From positions 1-63,984 of the forward strand of contig JABHCC010000134.1 of assembly GCA_018669475.1 (NCBI GenBank): 63,984 nucleotides of DNA. Reading direction: 5' to 3'. Source of the DNA: Bacteroidota bacterium. GTDB lineage: Bacteria; Bacteroidota; Bacteroidia; Bacteroidales; UBA12481. A program made the position numbers and the translations under genes. This document shows positions 16,901-25,451 of this stretch, in pieces. Every line of letters begins with the position of its first letter. Positions within the stretch are counted from its first letter, which is position 1. Below the pieces are notes generated by a model. That model was not told where the DNA came from. It saw only the letters and a program-made list of their open reading frames with translations, and searched no databases.

Positions 16901-18721
16901 TTAATCCTTTACGCAGCGCACTGGTACATACATCCGGGGACTGCGATAACCTTTCCATAGTTCGCCCGATTCCTTTGTAACTCCCATCATCCATATGCCT
17001 GTACGGATATCATTGATATCGTAGGGAATTGATGATGAAGGATAGTAAAATGACTTAAAACTCTCCTTGAAACGATATACAGTATCTTTTACGGTGAACA
17101 TGTTCTCCATAATAAAATAGTAATCAGCATATCCCAAATATTTGGCATTGAAGTCAAAAGCTCCACCAAGAGCAAGTTCCTTTACCTGATCATCCCCTCC
17201 AATGGAGGAGAATAGTTCTTCAAATTCGTTTTCATCTGGTAAATGCCAACCCGGTGGGCATACAGTAAGGAATTCATAGTCGTTTCTGTTTTCCGTAATT
17301 GCTGAAACATGATACATCCGTCCAACTTCCTTGCACCAGTGATCCTGCTCAAATAAACATAACCAGGTATACAAGCCTGTAGTTAGTTTTTGGGGTACAA
17401 AGTAATTCAGATTCTCAGCCATCCACCATTGATTACCGATTTTAACGGTTCCATATATCTGCAAATCCCTTCCATCAACAAAAAAGCTTGTTTCGTTGGA
17501 ATAAGGGGAAACCAGGATTTTCTCACTAACACGATTTTTTTCTCCTCCCGGATCAGCCGCCTCCAGAATGACTGAATACTCACCGGCCAGTATATATTGA
17601 TGGTGAACCTCCATGTCATTGCTAAATTGGGTGTCCCAGTATCCATCTCCATCAAAGTCCCACCTGTAAAGCAACTCAGAGGCGCCAACGTGATCATCTT
17701 TTGACCCCCAGGTATTGAAATAAAACTGAGTATGAATATTTCCGTGTGGAATACTGATTCTGATATGAGGTTCTGGTGGTCGATTTTCCTCACCAACAAA
17801 TATAACTTTCCTCACTGTATTGAAAAGATCATGATTAAGTGAACTAACTTTCAACTCAACGACATTCCCACCAACTTTTGAAAAAATATGCTCAGCAAAA
17901 GGATCTTCACTGGGTTCAGTCCAGGCCAGATAGCTAAATTTCCAGGAGTAATTAAAGCTTTGAGTACTGTTATCTATGTGAAAACTTGGTGAAGCATCGA
18001 AAATGAAGGGATCACCTACACGACCCAACTCTGACTCCCATGAGAAATCAGCTATAATTCCCGGATCAATCTTATTAACAGTTATCCATCGGCTTGCAGT
18101 CGCAATTTTATTGGAAGGATCTTTTACCTGAAGACGCACTTCGTAATTTCTAACACCCATGAACTGATGACTAATCACCGGATCAGAATTAAAGGGGGTG
18201 TCAAAATAACCATCGTTTCCAAAATCCCATCTGAACTGCAGTTGTTCAATAGAGTCTTCATCATCGTAAGTATCAGATGCATCAAAATAGAATTGCGTGA
18301 ATCGATTCCCGGTATCCGGGAGGGCAGTGAAAAAAACTTTGGGCATAGAATAGCCTTGTTCAACATCCATATTTAGCTTGAATTGTCGGGTAGGACCTTT
18401 GCCCATGGCAACCTGAACCCTCACTGGATAATTGCCAGCCTGGTAAAATCTGTGCTGAACTGATGCTGCATTTGAAAAGGGTGTATCCCAGAGAGAATCT
18501 CCATCCCAATCCCATCTGAAGTAAAGGTCTTTATCTTGTTTTGATGATGTTGGATTTGTTAGTGAAATGTTGAAATATGTAGTTGTCTTACCTGAGGCAG
18601 GTTCAATTTCAATCAGCATATCAGGAATGGCATCCTGATCCACTTTTTCGCAATTTGCTATTCCTAAACTTAAGACTGTAAGGATGAAAGCAATTAATAA
18701 TATGTATCTCCTGCTCTTCAT
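16901..18721 (-). CDS. lipoprotein with tandem PKD domains and C-terminal FISUMP domain
   Basis: A 606-residue predicted lipoprotein (lipobox ...LGIANC, Cys24). Four PKD-like Ig-fold repeats are seen, each with the marker RWDW/F-x-G/N-D-G/S...DT.FS/N; the third is the most divergent. A FISUMP domain (Fibrobacter succinogenes major paralogous domain) follows from about residue 415, with GTVKIGNQWWMAENLNYF, the CPPGWHLPDENEFEEL motif, and the usual C-terminal VPVRCVKD. The likely role is surface display, binding or adhesion. It abuts the upstream small lipoprotein with no spacing (TAA then ATG), so it is the last gene of the lipoprotein run. Confidence 0.85.
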   Translation of the reverse strand: MKSRRYILLIAFILTVLSLGIANCEKVDQDAIPDMLIEIEPASGKTTTYFNISLTNPTSSKQDKDLYFRWDWDGDSLWDTPFSNAASVQHRFYQAGNYPVRVQVAMGKGPTRQFKLNMDVEQGYSMPKVFFTALPDTGNRFTQFYFDASDTYDDEDSIEQLQFRWDFGNDGYFDTPFNSDPVISHQFMGVRNYEVRLQVKDPSNKIATASRWITVNKIDPGIIADFSWESELGRVGDPFIFDASPSFHIDNSTQSFNYSWKFSYLAWTEPSEDPFAEHIFSKVGGNVVELKVSSLNHDLFNTVRKVIFVGEENRPPEPHIRISIPHGNIHTQFYFNTWGSKDDHVGASELLYRWDFDGDGYWDTQFSNDMEVHHQYILAGEYSVILEAADPGGEKNRVSEKILVSPYSNETSFFVDGRDLQIYGTVKIGNQWWMAENLNYFVPQKLTTGLYTWLCLFEQDHWCKEVGRMYHVSAITENRNDYEFLTVCPPGWHLPDENEFEELFSSIGGDDQVKELALGGAFDFNAKYLGYADYYFIMENMFTVKDTVYRFKESFKSFYYPSSSIPYDINDIRTGIWMMGVTKESGELWKGYRSPRMYVPVRCVKD

Positions 18722-19162
18722 TTACTGAAAATTGATTTTCTTGCTCGTAGTTTCACCTTTGATTATTTCAATCTTTCCCATAGTCCATTTGGCTCCATAT
18801 CTGCCTCCTGGGAAACCACCCCAAAGGCATGTATCTCCCTTGCTGGAGCAGGTGATGCCAGCCTGCCAATAGTAATCTCCGGGAGGTAATTTAATTATGT
18901 ATATATTTTTAACATCTGAAACATTAGCTGCAGCAAGAAATTCACCACGATACAAACTTATTGCATCTTTTGACAAACTTAAATCAATCCGGTGCAAGCC
19001 TGAAGCTGGCACCCTGAAATCCTGAAAAGTGAAATCAAATTCAGCACGACCAGTTGTCAAATCAATATTTTCGCCTCCACCTCCTCCAGGGATTTCCTCT
19101 GGCTCACAAGCAGAGAGTCCTGAAATCAAAAGAAGAATGAGTATTATTTCGATTTGCTTCAT
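18722..19162 (-). CDS. small lipoprotein
   Basis: A 146-residue predicted lipoprotein: SPII signal with lipobox SGLSAC (Cys19), a Gly-rich hinge (IPGGGGGEN), and a small beta-rich domain with two Cys (ITCSSKGDTC) that probably form a disulfide. I do not recognise a family. It lies directly upstream of the PKD/FISUMP gene with zero spacing, and its ATG is two bases downstream of a 16-unit heptamer repeat, so expression may depend on that tract. It is probably a partner of the neighbouring surface lipoproteins. Confidence 0.7.
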   Translation of the reverse strand: MKQIEIILILLLISGLSACEPEEIPGGGGGENIDLTTGRAEFDFTFQDFRVPASGLHRIDLSLSKDAISLYRGEFLAAANVSDVKNIYIIKLPPGDYYWQAGITCSSKGDTCLWGGFPGGRYGAKWTMGKIEIIKGETTSKKINFQ

Positions 19163-19164
19163 TT

Positions 19165-19276
19165 TTGGTTGTTGGTCATTGGTTGTTGGTCATTGGTCGT
19201 TGGTCATTAGTCATTAGTCATTGGTCATTAGTCTTTAGTCCTTTGTCATTGGTCTTCGGTCTTTGGTCTTTGGTCT
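19165..19276. repeat. 7-nt tandem repeat (TTRGTCN family), 16 units
   Basis: Sixteen consecutive heptamers, mostly TTGGTCA, TTAGTCA and TTGGTCT, fill nearly the whole 118-base spacer between the DUF4249 gene stop (19281) and the small lipoprotein start (19162). On the minus strand each NTGACCAA-type unit holds overlapping start and stop codons (ATGA) in rotating frames. Confidence 0.92.
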
Positions 19277-19280
19277 TCCT

Positions 19281-20312
19281 TTATTCCCCCTTGTGGTCAA
19301 CAAATCCTAAGTGTTTTGTTAGTTCATGATGTGCCAGTGTGTCAAGGGTAATATTCGAAAATTCGAGATTTGGTACTACATCGATAAGTATACTTGAGAA
19401 TACTCCAACCCCATTATTTATATTGCTATATTCCTGGATGCTGGCAAAGCTTTCAGAATCTCCGCTCTGACCCATAACATAAAATGCCAGCTCTGTGCCC
19501 CCGGTATAAAAACGATAATCGACCGAGAAAATTCGTCTTGTAACATCAGGATCAGTTTCTAGCTGATCTATGAAAGAATCATAAAATCTTCTGCCGTTCA
19601 GTGAGTTACTTACCAAATTCATCGGATTCATTTCAATGAAGAGCTTAGTTGGCACTTTGATCATTTGGGTCGTCCAGCCTTCTTGCAGTTCCTGCCGGAT
19701 ATAAACAGAAAATTCTCCCTGATACAAATTTCCATTTTTTGCGGGTTTCCACCTCAGTGTATAACTGCGGTCGGGAAGTATTGTCATTTTTCTGCCCGGT
19801 ACCTCTTTCGGATCTTCAATATCGGGTCGCCCCGGGACAATCGTCCATCCTGATGCTATGCGTTCAGTATCAGGAAAATAAACATACAAGTAATATTTTG
19901 TTTCTAGTTTTACCTGATAGTTAGCCTGATATACTCGCAGGTTTTCAGTCGGAAAGAATCCAGTATCTTTTTTTACTCCTGTGAAGGGATTAAAATAAAT
20001 AATTTTCGACGGATAGCCATCAGTCCATTCCTCCATGTATACTTCAATAGGAAGATTCCATACAGTTGAATCAGTAAGGTCTTGTTGATTCATTTGTGAT
20101 CTGCCGGATTGGTAGCTTCTCCCGATTCTGACCTGCTGAAAGGGTTTATCAGGACTCAACAATCCGTAAACAATTGGTGTAGCTTCGCCAGGGGCATGAA
20201 TATGAAGAGTATTTTCACAACTGATACAAATAATTATAATAAACAGAAATAGAAAATATCTGAAATTCCATTCGGGCTTGTTAAATCTAAGACCCCCAGT
20301 ATTGTTATTCAT
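19281..20312 (-). CDS. DUF4249-like lipoprotein
   Basis: A 343-residue predicted lipoprotein; the hydrophobic signal ends in ICISC (Cys near residue 32). The features fit the DUF4249 family of Bacteroidota: the opening PIVYGLLSPDKPFQQVRIGRSY pattern, then VEVYMEEW-type strands and late FASIQEY/NNGVGVFSS motifs. DUF4249 proteins usually sit next to a TonB-dependent receptor; none is here, which is unusual. The start region is preceded by a TGTTT run and a 15-nt tandem repeat. A similar but diverged DUF4249 protein is encoded just upstream. The role is presumably accessory to a surface receptor or structure. Confidence 0.75.
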   Translation of the reverse strand: MNNNTGGLRFNKPEWNFRYFLFLFIIIICISCENTLHIHAPGEATPIVYGLLSPDKPFQQVRIGRSYQSGRSQMNQQDLTDSTVWNLPIEVYMEEWTDGYPSKIIYFNPFTGVKKDTGFFPTENLRVYQANYQVKLETKYYLYVYFPDTERIASGWTIVPGRPDIEDPKEVPGRKMTILPDRSYTLRWKPAKNGNLYQGEFSVYIRQELQEGWTTQMIKVPTKLFIEMNPMNLVSNSLNGRRFYDSFIDQLETDPDVTRRIFSVDYRFYTGGTELAFYVMGQSGDSESFASIQEYSNINNGVGVFSSILIDVVPNLEFSNITLDTLAHHELTKHLGFVDHKGE

Positions 20313-20327
20313 GTTTTGTTTTGTTTT

Positions 20328-20387
20328 GTCAATAAAGGTTCAGTCAATAAAAGTTAAGTCAACAAAGGTTTAGTAAAAAAAGACTCA
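20328..20387. repeat. 15-nt tandem repeat, 4 units
   Basis: Four tandem copies of a degenerate 15-mer: GTCAATAAAGGTTCA, GTCAATAAAAGTTAA, GTCAACAAAGGTTTA and a weaker GTAAAAAAAGACTCA. The array lies just upstream of the DUF4249-like gene at 19281-20312, in its leader or promoter region. Confidence 0.75.
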
Positions 20388-20486
20388 GTTAAATATAACC
20401 ATTGTATTTAGCCCTGGGAATAATCACCTGTCAATATTTTGTAAGTGCAAGAAAAAACAATATAAATTCAAAATTCTGCCTTGACT

Positions 20487-20534
20487 CGTCCCCAGTCCCA
20501 GTCCCCAGTCCCTTGTCCCCAGTCCCCGTCCCCC
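20487..20534. repeat. 7-nt tandem repeat (AGTCCCC family), about 7 units
   Basis: Units CGTCCCC, AGTCCC, AGTCCCC, AGTCCCT, TGTCCCC, AGTCCCC, GTCCCCC end three bases from the DUF4249 gene stop at 20537. One unit is six bases long. Confidence 0.8.
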
Positions 20535-20536
20535 TT

Positions 20537-21517
20537 CTACCATGGTGTGAATTTTAAATGTCGGGTATATTGGCTATAGCACAGTGAGTCTTTCATGAAG
20601 TAGTTAAGAACACCCCATTTTTTGGTTGAACTCGTAGCAGCAAAAAGTCCAATTGCATTAACCAGGTTAGAATAGGGGAGACCAGACTGGTCAATAGGGG
20701 AGACCTGAGCTCTTAAATTGTATTCGTAGTAATTCCGATCGGCCCCAAATATTTTGATCCATACTTTATGGAAAGTACGGTAGCGTACAGCATCGTCATC
20801 CGGGATAAAGATCCCTGCTTTCATTAGAAACTCTTCTGATGTTACTTTGAAAGGAGGAGGATTAAACATGCTTGAGTCAGAATGATATTCCCGCCACCAT
20901 GCAGTTCTCAGAATATCAGAATCTGCATAATGATCGGTGTATTCAATTCCAATCCAACCTTCCTGGTAATAGCTATAAACTTTACATTTAGGCATAAAAC
21001 CTTCAATACTATAAAATGTAATTCTTTCTCCATTTTTTCTTGGAAAACTTATTGATGCCGGACGAAGTGGAGAAAGCTGAGAGTAAACCAGTGGATATCC
21101 GGGTATATCAATAATTAGTTTGATCAAATCTTTTTGATTCGGCGGATCAAAGATGCGGGCAGTATTCTCATCTTTAGGTAGGATGAAAATAGGGTTTGGA
21201 GAGCTTGGAAATAGTCCGGGCTCTCTGGCCTGGTAAGATTGCATTAGCTCGGCTCTGAGATAGAGATAATCTCCATTCCATCTTTCGAGCCAAACTCTGG
21301 CATCAGGAAATTCAAGAGAATCAGAAGGTATGTTATCTTGTTTAAATGCATCCTCCAGAATAAATGTTTTTGATAATCGAACCCGTGCTATGCTATCTTC
21401 CGCATCAAGGAATGCGTAACAGACAGGTATTGGTGCGGATCGATAAATTGGATCGAAATCTGTTTCACAAGAAATGAATAAGCCCAGAAAAGAAAATAAA
21501 AGAAGATAGCTTTTCAT
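20537..21517 (-). CDS. DUF4249-like lipoprotein
   Basis: A 326-residue predicted lipoprotein with signal MKSYLLLFSFLGLFISC (Cys17). It shares the DUF4249 layout with its downstream neighbour: an N-terminal PIPVCYAFLDAEDSIARVRLSKTF pattern, a middle region with paired Trp/Tyr strands, and a C-terminal NLVNAIGLFAATSS segment that is the family's usual 'GvFgs.s' strand. Its start overlaps the stop of the upstream PKD/FISUMP gene by one base (21517), so the pair is coupled. The binding partner is unknown, and no SusC/TonB receptor is adjacent. Confidence 0.75.
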   Translation of the reverse strand: MKSYLLLFSFLGLFISCETDFDPIYRSAPIPVCYAFLDAEDSIARVRLSKTFILEDAFKQDNIPSDSLEFPDARVWLERWNGDYLYLRAELMQSYQAREPGLFPSSPNPIFILPKDENTARIFDPPNQKDLIKLIIDIPGYPLVYSQLSPLRPASISFPRKNGERITFYSIEGFMPKCKVYSYYQEGWIGIEYTDHYADSDILRTAWWREYHSDSSMFNPPPFKVTSEEFLMKAGIFIPDDDAVRYRTFHKVWIKIFGADRNYYEYNLRAQVSPIDQSGLPYSNLVNAIGLFAATSSTKKWGVLNYFMKDSLCYSQYTRHLKFTPW

Positions 21518-22506
21518 TAGTCCATGTCTTTAAAACAGCGTAAGTAGCATGCAAACTTTAATAAACTGCGCTCATCCCAAAAATAATCAAAGCGATAAAT
21601 CATTCTTCTCATTTCCCACCTACTCATAAAAAATCGTATGGAATAAACAAAGTCATCCGGATCTTGAAGATAATCGGCTGGTTCATCAGAACACCACCAG
21701 GCAACCGTGTTTTTCGGATACCAGGATAACAAGGAGTCAGGAGGCAGGGTGTAATACATGAATCCAAGTAATTCAAGATTAAATCCGCTAGGCGATTCCT
21801 TTCCCCAATAATAATTCATATCTGCCCCTTTGGATGGAAATATTCCAAGCATATCTTTCCACTCAGTAAGTTTAGGAACATGCCAGCCAGGTGGGCAAAT
21901 TCCCTGATTCCCTTCTTCAGCCTTGTAATTCATTGTTTCATCCCAATTATACAAGCCCCCATAATGAGCATATTCCGGATTATTCTGATAGTTGTAGAAC
22001 TCAGTTATTCCATTGTTCTCTGGTTGAACAGAGATGTCGAGGGCTGTGCCAAAACGAAGATTTTCAGTCATAACCCACTGATAATTAATTCGGGCAATTG
22101 AATATACCTGTCCATCCCGGGGATCAATTATAGAGTCGACGAATCCATTTCCTTCAAAGATTAAGAGGGAGTCGGAATAGAGAGAAACCAGTCCATCCTG
22201 ATCAGTGGCTTCCATTATCACCTGATGCCAGCTCCCTGTCTTAAAGCGACGCACATATTCTTTTTCTTTGATGTAATCAGTATCCCAAATTGAATCTCCA
22301 TTCCAGTCCCAACGCAAACGCATGCCAAAGCCTGGAGTTTCAGGATCATAACTTTCACGGGCGTCAAAATAGAAAACAGTAAGGCTATCGCCCTGATCCG
22401 GAGATAAAGAAAAGCATGCAACAGGAGGAAGGTTCTCAGCTTCACATGAAAACAGCAGACCCATTATAGTCAGAATAAACAAATTCCGGTAAGAAAAATG
22501 AGACAT
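21517..22506 (-). CDS. lipoprotein with PKD and FISUMP domains
   Basis: About 329 residues. The start at 22506 (MSHFSYRNLFILTIMGLLFSC) is chosen because it begins the SPII signal; the frame extends ten codons further to 22536. One PKD-like domain follows (RWDWNGDSIWDTDY marker), then a FISUMP domain (YQWVMTENLRFG, ICPPGWHVPKLTEWKDML, ending YLRCFKD). It is a shorter paralogue of the protein at 16901-18721, which has more PKD repeats. It is translationally coupled to the DUF4249 gene downstream. It is probably displayed on the cell surface. Confidence 0.8.
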   Translation of the reverse strand: MSHFSYRNLFILTIMGLLFSCEAENLPPVACFSLSPDQGDSLTVFYFDARESYDPETPGFGMRLRWDWNGDSIWDTDYIKEKEYVRRFKTGSWHQVIMEATDQDGLVSLYSDSLLIFEGNGFVDSIIDPRDGQVYSIARINYQWVMTENLRFGTALDISVQPENNGITEFYNYQNNPEYAHYGGLYNWDETMNYKAEEGNQGICPPGWHVPKLTEWKDMLGIFPSKGADMNYYWGKESPSGFNLELLGFMYYTLPPDSLLSWYPKNTVAWWCSDEPADYLQDPDDFVYSIRFFMSRWEMRRMIYRFDYFWDERSLLKFACYLRCFKDMD

Positions 22507-22578
22507 TATAATATTCTGGTTCAGTAAAGGGGACAAGCAAATATACTAAATATCAACAAACATCAACAAACATTATGT

Positions 22579-23580
22579 TCATTGAATCACTCTTATTCTC
22601 CAGATCATGCCTTTTGCGTGCGCACGATAATAATCAATATCATAGGCTTTTAAATCTTTGAGAAGTTTGCGCGACATCAGAAAGGATTCCTTTTTAACAT
22701 TCAGCAGGCCTTCAAGCCACTGCTTATATGAGGGGAATTCATCTGCGAAAAGTTTCTCATCTTCGAAAAACTCTAATAGCAAGTCAATTTGCTCAAATGA
22801 CAGACCAGCTATTGCATCATCACGCAATAATATCGAGTCAGCATATAATTGCTCAAAAGTTTCAGGATCAAAGTATTGGTTGAATAATTTCTCCCCATCC
22901 GGAGGTATAATAAATGTACCCAGAAAGATATAGGTGGTGAGAATTATCACGAAGGAGATTCCTGCAATTAGCTTCCAGGAGGTTTTACCGGATTGTCTTT
23001 CTGTACATTCATCTACAAGATCGGATGTCTCCATATAACTCTCAGAAAGCTCAGATAAATATTCGTGCAGCTTGTTGATCAGACTGTCCACGGGATCTTT
23101 TTCGAGTTTCTTAGCCAACTCCTCATGGGCAGTTTCCTTAATCTGCCAGAATTGGTTTGGCTTACTATATCCCAATGATTCACAGATTATTTTTGGATCA
23201 TGTCCGGCAGCCGAATAAAATAACACTTTTCTGAATTCAGCACTAAGCTCCATTATGCATTTATGTAATTCTTTCAATTCATCAGAACATTCAGAAAATT
23301 GCACCAATGTGGCCGGTATATCTGTAACATCAGCTTGCCCGGGGCCTGAAACAAACATTCTAATAGATTCCTGATCCGTAGAATACATTTTCATAGCTCT
23401 CTCTGCTAAACTCGTCAGATAAGCTTCGTCGCTTTGCTTTTGATTCTTCGATAGTGTGAGGTAACTCGCTGTTATCAAATAATGAACAACTAAATCAGAA
23501 AGTTGTGACTCTTTACTAAATTCATGTCTGAATTGTTTTTTCAGATAGGAAATTGTCTTTTTCAGTTGATTCTTGTCCAT
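22579..23580 (-). CDS. membrane protein with sigma-region-4-like N-terminal half
   Basis: About 333 residues, starting at MDKNQLKK (23580); the frame is open to 23601. Residues about 104-160 resemble ECF sigma region 4: ELHKCIMELSAEFRKVLFY, then a helix-turn-helix-like IICESLGYSKPNQFWQIK, then a basic helix. There is no clear region 2. One membrane helix follows (about 202-225, LIAGISFVIILTTYIFLGTF) and then an acidic helical domain (GEKLFNQYF...) outside the cytoplasm, if the N-terminus is inside. The domain order resembles a sigma/anti-sigma hybrid. It is the first gene of the lipoprotein run and may regulate or sense it. I know of no named family for the whole protein; the sigma similarity is my reading of the pattern. 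Confidence 0.6.
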   Translation of the reverse strand: MDKNQLKKTISYLKKQFRHEFSKESQLSDLVVHYLITASYLTLSKNQKQSDEAYLTSLAERAMKMYSTDQESIRMFVSGPGQADVTDIPATLVQFSECSDELKELHKCIMELSAEFRKVLFYSAAGHDPKIICESLGYSKPNQFWQIKETAHEELAKKLEKDPVDSLINKLHEYLSELSESYMETSDLVDECTERQSGKTSWKLIAGISFVIILTTYIFLGTFIIPPDGEKLFNQYFDPETFEQLYADSILLRDDAIAGLSFEQIDLLLEFFEDEKLFADEFPSYKQWLEGLLNVKKESFLMSRKLLKDLKAYDIDYYRAHAKGMIWRIRVIQ

Positions 23581-23690
23581 CAAATGTGGTTTGAGGAACA
23601 AATATAGTGAATCAAGCCTCTACAATATTCGCTAACAAACATAATTCTAAAACTTGTTTTATAATGCCTGATTATTTGAGGCCAATTTAT

Positions 23691-23698
23691 TACATTTG
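23691..23698 (+). promoter_or_regulatory. candidate -7 box TACATTTG
   Basis: Fits TAnnTTTG, with CTG 20 bases upstream as a partial -33. It lies 30 bases before the ATG at 23729 and overlaps the alternative start at 23696, which argues for the later start. Confidence 0.4.
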
Positions 23699-23728
23699 TT
23701 TGTCCTCCCTCATTTATTACTAATTGTC

Positions 23729-24589
23729 ATGAGAATTTTATACTTATTTGTCATTTTATTGATTGTGGCTTCATGCGGTCCTGAAGTGATTGAAAACACC
23801 CATCCCAGTGCGCAATTCAAAATAGCGCCTGTTGATGGTACCATAGAAACCAGTTTCACAATGGATGCTTCTGAATCTTCGGATGCAGAAGATTTGCAGG
23901 CCTTGCTGAATTACAGATGGGACTGGGAGTCAGATGGTAGTTGGGATACTGATTGGCTATCTGACCCTGTCAAAAGAAAGCGTTATTTGAATGCAGGTGT
24001 TTACCCGATCACTCTTGAAGTAAAGGATTCAGAAGGATTAAGTGCTAAAGCTATTGAATTTGTGAATGTGAGTGATTTGATTCTGTTTGATCAAAGAGAT
24101 GAGCAGAGCTACAATACAGTTAAAATCGGAGACCAGTTGTGGATGGCAGAGAATTTGAATTATGAATCATTAGATGGTTCATGGTGCCATTCCAATTTGG
24201 ATGAGAACTGCGAAACTTACGGAAAATTATATAATTGGCATACAGCAGGAAATATCTGTCCTGCCGGATGGAAACTCCCATCATCTGATGATTGGGATCA
24301 ATTAATAAGCTTTGTAGGTGCTAATCCAAATGATCAGCTTCGATCAGATTATGGGTGGACCGCAGACCACAATGGCAATAATTCCAGTGGTTTTAATGCA
24401 TTACCAGCAAGTTTCAGAACCGCGTTTGCTTCCTTTTCTAAAATTGGGAGTTTCGCCTATTTTTGGGAAGCTGATGATTATTCTGCAACCAAAGCATGGT
24501 CAAGATTGTTCTTTTATAATCGCAGCGATATTGAGCGAAACTATCAGGATAAAGAGAATGGATTCTCGGTGCGATGTATTAAGTATTAA
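23729..24589 (+). CDS. lipoprotein with PKD and FISUMP domains
   Basis: A 286-residue predicted lipoprotein; the chosen start gives the clean signal MRILYLFVILLIVASC (Cys16). One PKD-like domain (NYRWDWESDGSWDTDW) precedes a well-conserved FISUMP domain: YNTVKIGDQLWMAENLNY, YGKLYNWHTA, ICPAGWKLPSSDDWDQL, SSGFNALPA and the terminal GFSVRCIKY. It is the most canonical FISUMP copy in the window. It diverges from the sigma-like membrane protein and is followed after 13 bases by ispH, with which it may share a transcript. A surface role is inferred from the lipobox. Confidence 0.85.
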   Translation: MRILYLFVILLIVASCGPEVIENTHPSAQFKIAPVDGTIETSFTMDASESSDAEDLQALLNYRWDWESDGSWDTDWLSDPVKRKRYLNAGVYPITLEVKDSEGLSAKAIEFVNVSDLILFDQRDEQSYNTVKIGDQLWMAENLNYESLDGSWCHSNLDENCETYGKLYNWHTAGNICPAGWKLPSSDDWDQLISFVGANPNDQLRSDYGWTADHNGNNSSGFNALPASFRTAFASFSKIGSFAYFWEADDYSATKAWSRLFFYNRSDIERNYQDKENGFSVRCIKY

Positions 24590-24602
24590 TTAACAATCTC
24601 AT

Positions 24603-25451
24603 ATGCCATTAAACCTTATAGTCACGATAGATCCGGATTCAGGCTTCTGTTTTGGCGTAAAAAAAGCTGTTCAGAAGGTCGAAAAAGCACTAAGTCAGGT
24701 TGACCAGGTATATTGTCTTGGCCATATTGTGCACAATCACATGGAGGTGAACCGACTGGAGGGTATGGGTATGAAAACTATAAATCATGATGATTTGCAG
24801 GATTTACATGGAAAAACCATTCTGATACGAGCTCATGGAGAGCCTCCCTCAACCTATGATCTTATAGAAAAGAATAATAACATCCTTATTGAAGCCAGTT
24901 GTCCGGTAGTTCTGAAACTACAAGATCGTATTCGACAAACTCATACTGATGGTGACTATATTCTGATATTTGGAAAAAAAAGTCATCCTGAGGTGAAGGG
25001 TTTGCTCGGGCAAATCTTTGAGAATGTTCAGGCTTTTGAGAATGTACAGGATCTGGATTTTGATAAACTGCCAAATAGGGTGGTATTGTACAGCCAAACA
25101 ACAAAGGATACTGAGGAATTGTATGCTAAGGAAGATGAGCTGGTGAAGCTGGGTTATGAGGTTGTTCTTAAGGATACAGTTTGCCGTCAGGTATCCGGGA
25201 GGAAAAAGAAGTTACAGGAATTTGCGATGCAGAGTGATGTCCTGATTATGGTTGCCGGATCAGAAAGTTCAAATGGTAAGGTATTGCATGCTCAATGTAA
25301 GTTGGTAAACCATAATAGTTACAAGCTAAATGCTGTTGAGGAAATATTGCCTGAATGGTTTACCGCAGGCCAGAGCGTTGGAATAAGCGGAGCTACATCT
25401 ACTCCCCAGTGGCTAATGGAAGAGGTGGCAGAATATATTCGTGCACTTTGA
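24603..25451 (+). CDS. ispH: 4-hydroxy-3-methylbut-2-enyl diphosphate reductase
   Basis: Last enzyme of the MEP isoprenoid pathway; reduces HMBPP to IPP and DMAPP with an iron-sulfur cluster. The three cluster cysteines are Cys16 (SGFCFGV), Cys100 (EASCPVV) and Cys194 (KDTVCRQV), and the proton-donor Glu130 is in GKKSHPE. His41 and the RAHGEPP segment are also in place. Length 282 matches the family. The gene follows a lipoprotein gene by 13 bases and ends exactly where the convergent S41 gene ends (no gap between the two stops). Confidence 0.95.
   Translation: MPLNLIVTIDPDSGFCFGVKKAVQKVEKALSQVDQVYCLGHIVHNHMEVNRLEGMGMKTINHDDLQDLHGKTILIRAHGEPPSTYDLIEKNNNILIEASCPVVLKLQDRIRQTHTDGDYILIFGKKSHPEVKGLLGQIFENVQAFENVQDLDFDKLPNRVVLYSQTTKDTEELYAKEDELVKLGYEVVLKDTVCRQVSGRKKKLQEFAMQSDVLIMVAGSESSNGKVLHAQCKLVNHNSYKLNAVEEILPEWFTAGQSVGISGATSTPQWLMEEVAEYIRAL

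Noticed and set aside
19165-19276. CRISPR array
   Set aside because: The units are directly adjacent heptamers without spacers.
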